A DNA stretch of 64,000 nt, from NCBI GenBank assembly GCA_028554645.1, contig JAQOOI010000073.1:186001-250000 (forward strand). The letters run 5' to 3'. A program made the translations under genes and the position numbers. Each line of letters begins with the position of its first letter. Position 1 is the stretch's first letter. Of the stretch, positions 60,038 to 64,000 are shown in pieces. A model generated the notes under the pieces. That model did not search any database. It was given only the letters and a program-made list of their open reading frames with translations, and had not been told where the DNA came from. The DNA comes from Omphalotus guepiniiformis. Taxonomy: Eukaryota > Basidiomycota > Agaricomycetes > Agaricales > Omphalotaceae.

Positions 60038-61816
60038 ATGCAAGCTACAGTAGTAAATGCCATCCTTATCCCTATATCACAACTCACATGAACCTTCCCC
60101 GCAGATCATCGACACAGGATCATACAACTGTAAAGCAGGATGTGAGTCTTCTTCTCCCATCCCACCTCATCTTCTCTTCGAACGACACACTGATCCTCGG
60201 ATCTTTTCATTACTTAGTCTCAGGTGAGATACCTTCGAAGATCATAGAAAATCAAGAATCAAATATTGTGGAACCTTTTGTTAGATGATGTGAAGCCTCG
60301 TGCGGTTGTTCAGTAAGTCACATTCCTCGCGCGAATGCGATCGGAAGGAAAGGAAACTGACTGGTTCGATAGATCTTTAACTGCTCATCCGAGTGCACAA
60401 ACTTCCGAGCTGATGCCGGACCTGAAAGACGTTCGATACGTCGGGTACGTGCTTCTCCCCCCTCATCCCATCCACTCTTCCTTACACCTCGCTCCCCCTT
60501 TCTTCGCTCAGCGCCGAAGCATTCTCAAAACGCGCCATCTTCAAACTCCGGTACCCCGTCGAAAATGGTCTTGTCAAGGACTGGAACAGCGTCTCCCTAC
60601 TCTGGAATCACATCTACAACACAGAATTACACTCCTCCCCAACCTCCCGTCGGGTATTATACACCGACGCAACAGATAACACCACCACGAAGCGAATCCA
60701 GATGATCAAAACCCAATTCGAAGAATTCGGTGTACCGGCTTTATTACTCGTTGATAATTCGTTACTTGGGTTATACGCCACAGGACGCTCGAGTGGTATT
60801 GTTTTGGAAGTAGGACACGAATCAACGACTTGCGTGGCTATTTCCTCGGGCGCTGTTCTCCCGGGGTCGTTCCGACGTACATCGAAAGGTGGTAAATTCC
60901 TCACGGAATACTTTGTGAGAAAAATGTCCGAAGGGGGGAAAGCACAGTGGACTTCGACAGCTGAGATTGTTAGAGCTGGGGAGATTAAAGAGGAAGTATG
61001 CTATGTGGCGGTGGATTTGAAAGAAGAAATTTCGAAGGATGGAGCATCGACGAGGAAAGTTGTTAAGGATACGTATGGGGAGGATGTTGACGTTGGGGAG
61101 GAGAGGTTTTTAGTTGGGGAGGGGTTGTTTGAGGATGGCGGGGAGGAGGGGAGTTCGCTTGATAGATTGGTGTAAGTTGGTCTGGGTTTTTGATGTCTCT
61201 TTCCTACTGACCAATTATGTTCTTGTTCGGTTATAGCTTCGATACTATATTAAAAGCTGAAGAAAGTACGTTCAAGTCCTCCTTCATTCTGATCAACCCC
61301 ATGCTAACCCCTTCCCTCAAACACAGATCTACGCCCTTCCCTGTAAGCCCCCTTCCCCTCCCCCTTTCCCCTTCCACCACCACCCCGCTCACGCTCCTTT
61401 TCGTTTCCCCAGACTCCAAAACATAATCCTAACAGGCGGAACATCCCATCTCCCAGGTCTCGCCTCCCGCTTAAAACATAGCCTACAAGCTCTCCTACCC
61501 GAGGCTCAAGGTAAACTCGTGACGGTCGTAGAGAGCGATGAACCGCAGTTTTCTGCTTGGATTGGTGGTGCGAAGATAGGTAAGTCTACAGTATATCTGA
61601 TTTCCGAGGGCGATTTGTGGTGCTGAGTTGGTTTGGTTAGCTTCGTCAGAGGAGTTTAAAGACCGATGGGTTACGAAAGAAGAGTATAGGGAGTTGGGAG
61701 CGGAGGGGTCGTTGCGTAGTGAGTTGTCATTGATTATGTCCCTGGTTTTCCTTTTTTCTGACTCGGGATGTGTTTTCATTGTAAAATGGGTATCGCGGTT
61801 TAAAATGAAGGCGTAA
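60038..61816 (+). CDS. Divergent actin-family (actin-related) protein
   Basis: Reading from ATG 60038 (MQATV), a 15-bp exon joins exon 60105-60141 (IIDTGSYNCKAG, the phosphate-1 loop of actins). Later exons give SDDVKPRAVVQ or YDVKPRAVV (one intron or a 6-bp microexon at 60,231-60,236), then LPDLKDVRYVG-like, FKLRYPVENGLVKDWNSVSL and LGLYATGRSSGIVLEVGHES (phosphate-2). After these come EEVCYVAVDLKEEI and IILTGGTSHLPGLASRLKHS (adenosine loop), ending with FSAWIGGAKIASSEEFKDRW. The order is that of actin, but identity is low, so it is an actin-related protein rather than actin. Chromatin-remodelling ARPs are candidates; I cannot assign which. The last exon end is uncertain. Confidence 0.75.
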
Positions 61817-62289
61817 TGTGTACTATATAAGGTGTACTGCATTCTATTGTACATGAATAATCCATCTCGCGCAATCTCGAGTACATAGGCTCAGGCTGAG
61901 CACTCAGTCTTGACGAGCAAAAACCCTCCATAAATGTATCTTCTAAATCAACCCATAAAGACATAAATAATTGTGGGTAGATTCTACTACATACAAGTAA
62001 AGCCATGCCTGATGGATGAATACAATGGACTATCGATAAGCTCAACGTATTACGAAACAGTATGGGGCAAAAAACGCTATGAACTATGTAGCAGAAGCAG
62101 AAAGACCGAACGACCAAACTATGTACTTGGTACGACCCATCATAAACTAGAACGGGTGGAACAAAATGCATATGCATATGCTATACATTAGTAAACCTAA
62201 CAACAACCGCCAGTAACACACACAAGAAAGAACGAAACGAAACGATAAGAAAATTTCCTCCGTACAACGTACACCCAGCGCTATTTCTT
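61817..62289. other. Convergent intergenic region
   Basis: The 3' ends of the actin-like and eIF4E-family genes face each other here. It is AT-rich with no gene seen. Confidence 0.55.
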
Positions 62290-63849
62290 TTAGCCCCTCC
62301 TCGCACTCCTCCAGGTATTCCCACCACCTCCTTGAGCCCCACCAATTCCAATCCCAAAGCTTCCAAACGCTCCACCACCAGCACCAGCACTCATCGGCGG
62401 AGGCTGATCAACAGGCGAAAACCCCCCATTAGTCCCTCCGACCCCAATCCCTCCAATCGACCGTGTATGCGCATGCCCCCCACCTCCTCCTCCACCCTGC
62501 GCCTGCGCACCACCCTGCGGCCCAGCAAACGACGACCGATAAGAAGTAACAGGCAACGCCTGAATCGACAAAAACTTATTCGGCAACGGCCTATCATCAG
62601 TATTATACTGAAACTCCAACCCAATCCCATCAGCTTCACCAACATCAAGTAGCTTTACCAGTTTTTTCCCTATCCCATTCAACTTTTCAACCTCATCCTT
62701 CTTTCGTGTCCATACTTGTATCCTATCAACTTTGCTTCTCAAACTGACAACCGCTCCGCAAATTTCATCTCCTCCTTCTTCGAGTTCTTCACCAACGAGA
62801 GCCATCGTAAGCCATTTCCAACACCTATCGAGCAGTTCGGGGTTATTCTTCATCGTTAAAACCCATTTACCACCGTTGGCGTTGGAAGGGTCTTCCCACA
62901 TTGGTTTGATACCGGCTTTAAAGAGGTGGTAGTTGGAGTTACGTTCGAGTTTAGAGGGTGGTTTTAACCAGTTGAAATAACGACAGAATTGCTCGACAGT
63001 GGTGAAAGTTCCGATGACTGTTAATCCAGCTTCGTAGTCTGTAGACTCGGGGGGTTGAGTGGGGAAGGGGAATGTGCCATCTGGGGATGTCGCAGAGGAT
63101 GGTTGCGAAGCCGAAGCCGGGGCCGCTGAGGCCAAAGCAGCAGCAGAACCCAAAGAAGCAGAAGCGGGGTTATTGGTAGCGGGGGTAAAAGGGAATTTAG
63201 ATTTCGTATCATGATAGATAGTCCAAGGAAACTGTAAAGGATGTTCAGGTGCTTTCATCGGTACACCAGGTGTCTTTGGATCCTCAATCATCTCCGCTTC
63301 AGGTGGTTTAGCACTCCCATCGATACTCAACGCTCGTGCTTTCTCCCTTTGCACACGAGCAGTTATAGCATCAAGACTTGGAATGTTTTTATACCCCACT
63401 TTCACTTTTCTCTCCACTGCAGCGACACCGGATGTTTCTTCGTTGAATTTGGCTAGTTTCTCCGATGTTAGCTGTTCGCCTTCGTTGGTAGAACCGTTTT
63501 CGTTTGAAGGCGTTGTACTGTTGGGAGGAGAAACGGAAACGGACATCGCAGAAGGCGAAGCAGTTCGAGTAAAAGGTGGATTAACAGCTGTCGAATCCTG
63601 AGAAGAAGCGACGGTGGATAACGAGGCATTGCTCGTCGTGCGAAGGATCGATGCGGCTAGACGTGGTCGAGGAGCCGCTGTAGCGGTAGTCGTCGTCGTC
63701 GTATTTGACGACGATGAGGAAGAGGAAGAGACGCCGTTGGGGACGCCATTGATATTTATACGGGCAGCTAGTTGGTTTAAGGATGGAAGACGTCCGCCGC
63801 CTCCGACGGTAGAGGCGGGTTTGTGTGTATCGCTGGCTGTTGAGCTCAT
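62290..63849 (-). CDS. eIF4E-family cap-binding protein with long N-terminal extension
   Basis: A single 519-residue frame. The C-terminal half is the eIF4E fold: HPLQFPWTIYHDTKS, VIGTFTTVEQFCRYFNWLKP, IKPMWEDPSNANGGKWVLTM (cap-pocket Trp and Glu region), RCWKWLTMALVGEELEEGGD and VDRIQVWTRK. The YFNWL variant suggests a 4EHP/eIF4E2-like class rather than canonical eIF4E. The N-terminal 200 residues are Ser/Thr-rich with poly-Ser and poly-Thr runs. The C-terminal tail is Gly-rich (GGGGGGGHAHT, GGGNTWRSARRG). The likely role is cap binding with translational repression or storage. A degenerate copy of its N-terminus lies at 53,750-54,215. Confidence 0.9.
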   Translation of the reverse strand: MSSTASDTHKPASTVGGGGRLPSLNQLAARININGVPNGVSSSSSSSSNTTTTTTATAAPRPRLAASILRTTSNASLSTVASSQDSTAVNPPFTRTASPSAMSVSVSPPNSTTPSNENGSTNEGEQLTSEKLAKFNEETSGVAAVERKVKVGYKNIPSLDAITARVQREKARALSIDGSAKPPEAEMIEDPKTPGVPMKAPEHPLQFPWTIYHDTKSKFPFTPATNNPASASLGSAAALASAAPASASQPSSATSPDGTFPFPTQPPESTDYEAGLTVIGTFTTVEQFCRYFNWLKPPSKLERNSNYHLFKAGIKPMWEDPSNANGGKWVLTMKNNPELLDRCWKWLTMALVGEELEEGGDEICGAVVSLRSKVDRIQVWTRKKDEVEKLNGIGKKLVKLLDVGEADGIGLEFQYNTDDRPLPNKFLSIQALPVTSYRSSFAGPQGGAQAQGGGGGGGHAHTRSIGGIGVGGTNGGFSPVDQPPPMSAGAGGGAFGSFGIGIGGAQGGGGNTWRSARRG

Positions 63850-64000
63850 TTATCGTCGTCGTCGTCGATTACAAGCGCAAGCTTTTAACCGAGGCTGGAT
63901 CTTCCCGCTTGATCATGTGGATTGATACTTGTTTGGCTATGGCTATACCTTGATTTGAAAGTGCGATGTTGCCGCAGCTCGGCACGATTACAAGTCACTG
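63850..64000. other. Promoter of the eIF4E-family gene
   Basis: A CGTCGTCGTCG run lies in the leader. Nothing else is recognisable before the window ends. Confidence 0.5.

Overview
The window is nuclear DNA from a filamentous basidiomycete, most likely an Agaricomycete. Genes on both strands are broken by many 50-75 bp introns with fungal GTRNGY donors. The conserved proteins (RecQ helicase, GPN-loop GTPase 2, SEC31, CFT1/CPSF160, an eIF4E-family protein, a GST) are of fungal type. Coordinates below follow hand-built exon models. No RNA genes, CRISPR arrays or intact transposons were recognised.

1-7.4 kb: two tandem RecQ-type helicase genes (+ strand, the first cut by the window edge) with matching exon structure. 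8-24.6 kb: five tandem paralogues, all + strand, of a secreted protein with a signal peptide, a conserved dibasic site, a Ser/Thr/Gly-rich linker and a compact C-terminal domain. That domain lines up with the protein-kinase fold: Gly-rich strand, AIAK lysine, alpha-C Glu, QGDxNYEN where HxDxxxxN is expected, and IDFG. Between the copies lie decayed fragments of the two genes that flank the array: GPN2 (intact at 24.8-26.1 kb) and the RecQ 5' coding exon, fused to each other in three relics.

24.8-41 kb: a conserved housekeeping block: GPN2 (+), SEC31 (-), a Pro/Ser-rich hypothetical protein (-) and CFT1 (+).

41.5-56.7 kb: an accessory region with five copies (three probably coding, two broken) of a small nucleotidyltransferase-fold family. 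Also here are a secreted ricin-B-like protein, an FMN-binding split-barrel protein, and a mosaic pseudogene built from GST, eIF4E and nucleotidyltransferase pieces. A stretch of about 3.35 kb (47,825-51,170) has only two CpG dinucleotides, yet it holds a multi-pass membrane protein gene that still looks coding.

57.7-64 kb: a GST gene with an apparently damaged splice donor (-), a divergent actin-family gene (+) and an eIF4E-family gene (-). The mosaic at 53.3-54.8 kb looks like a partial, internally deleted copy of this last block. The main points of interest are the secreted kinase-like array, the CpG-empty island, and the record of unequal exchange kept in the chimeric relics.
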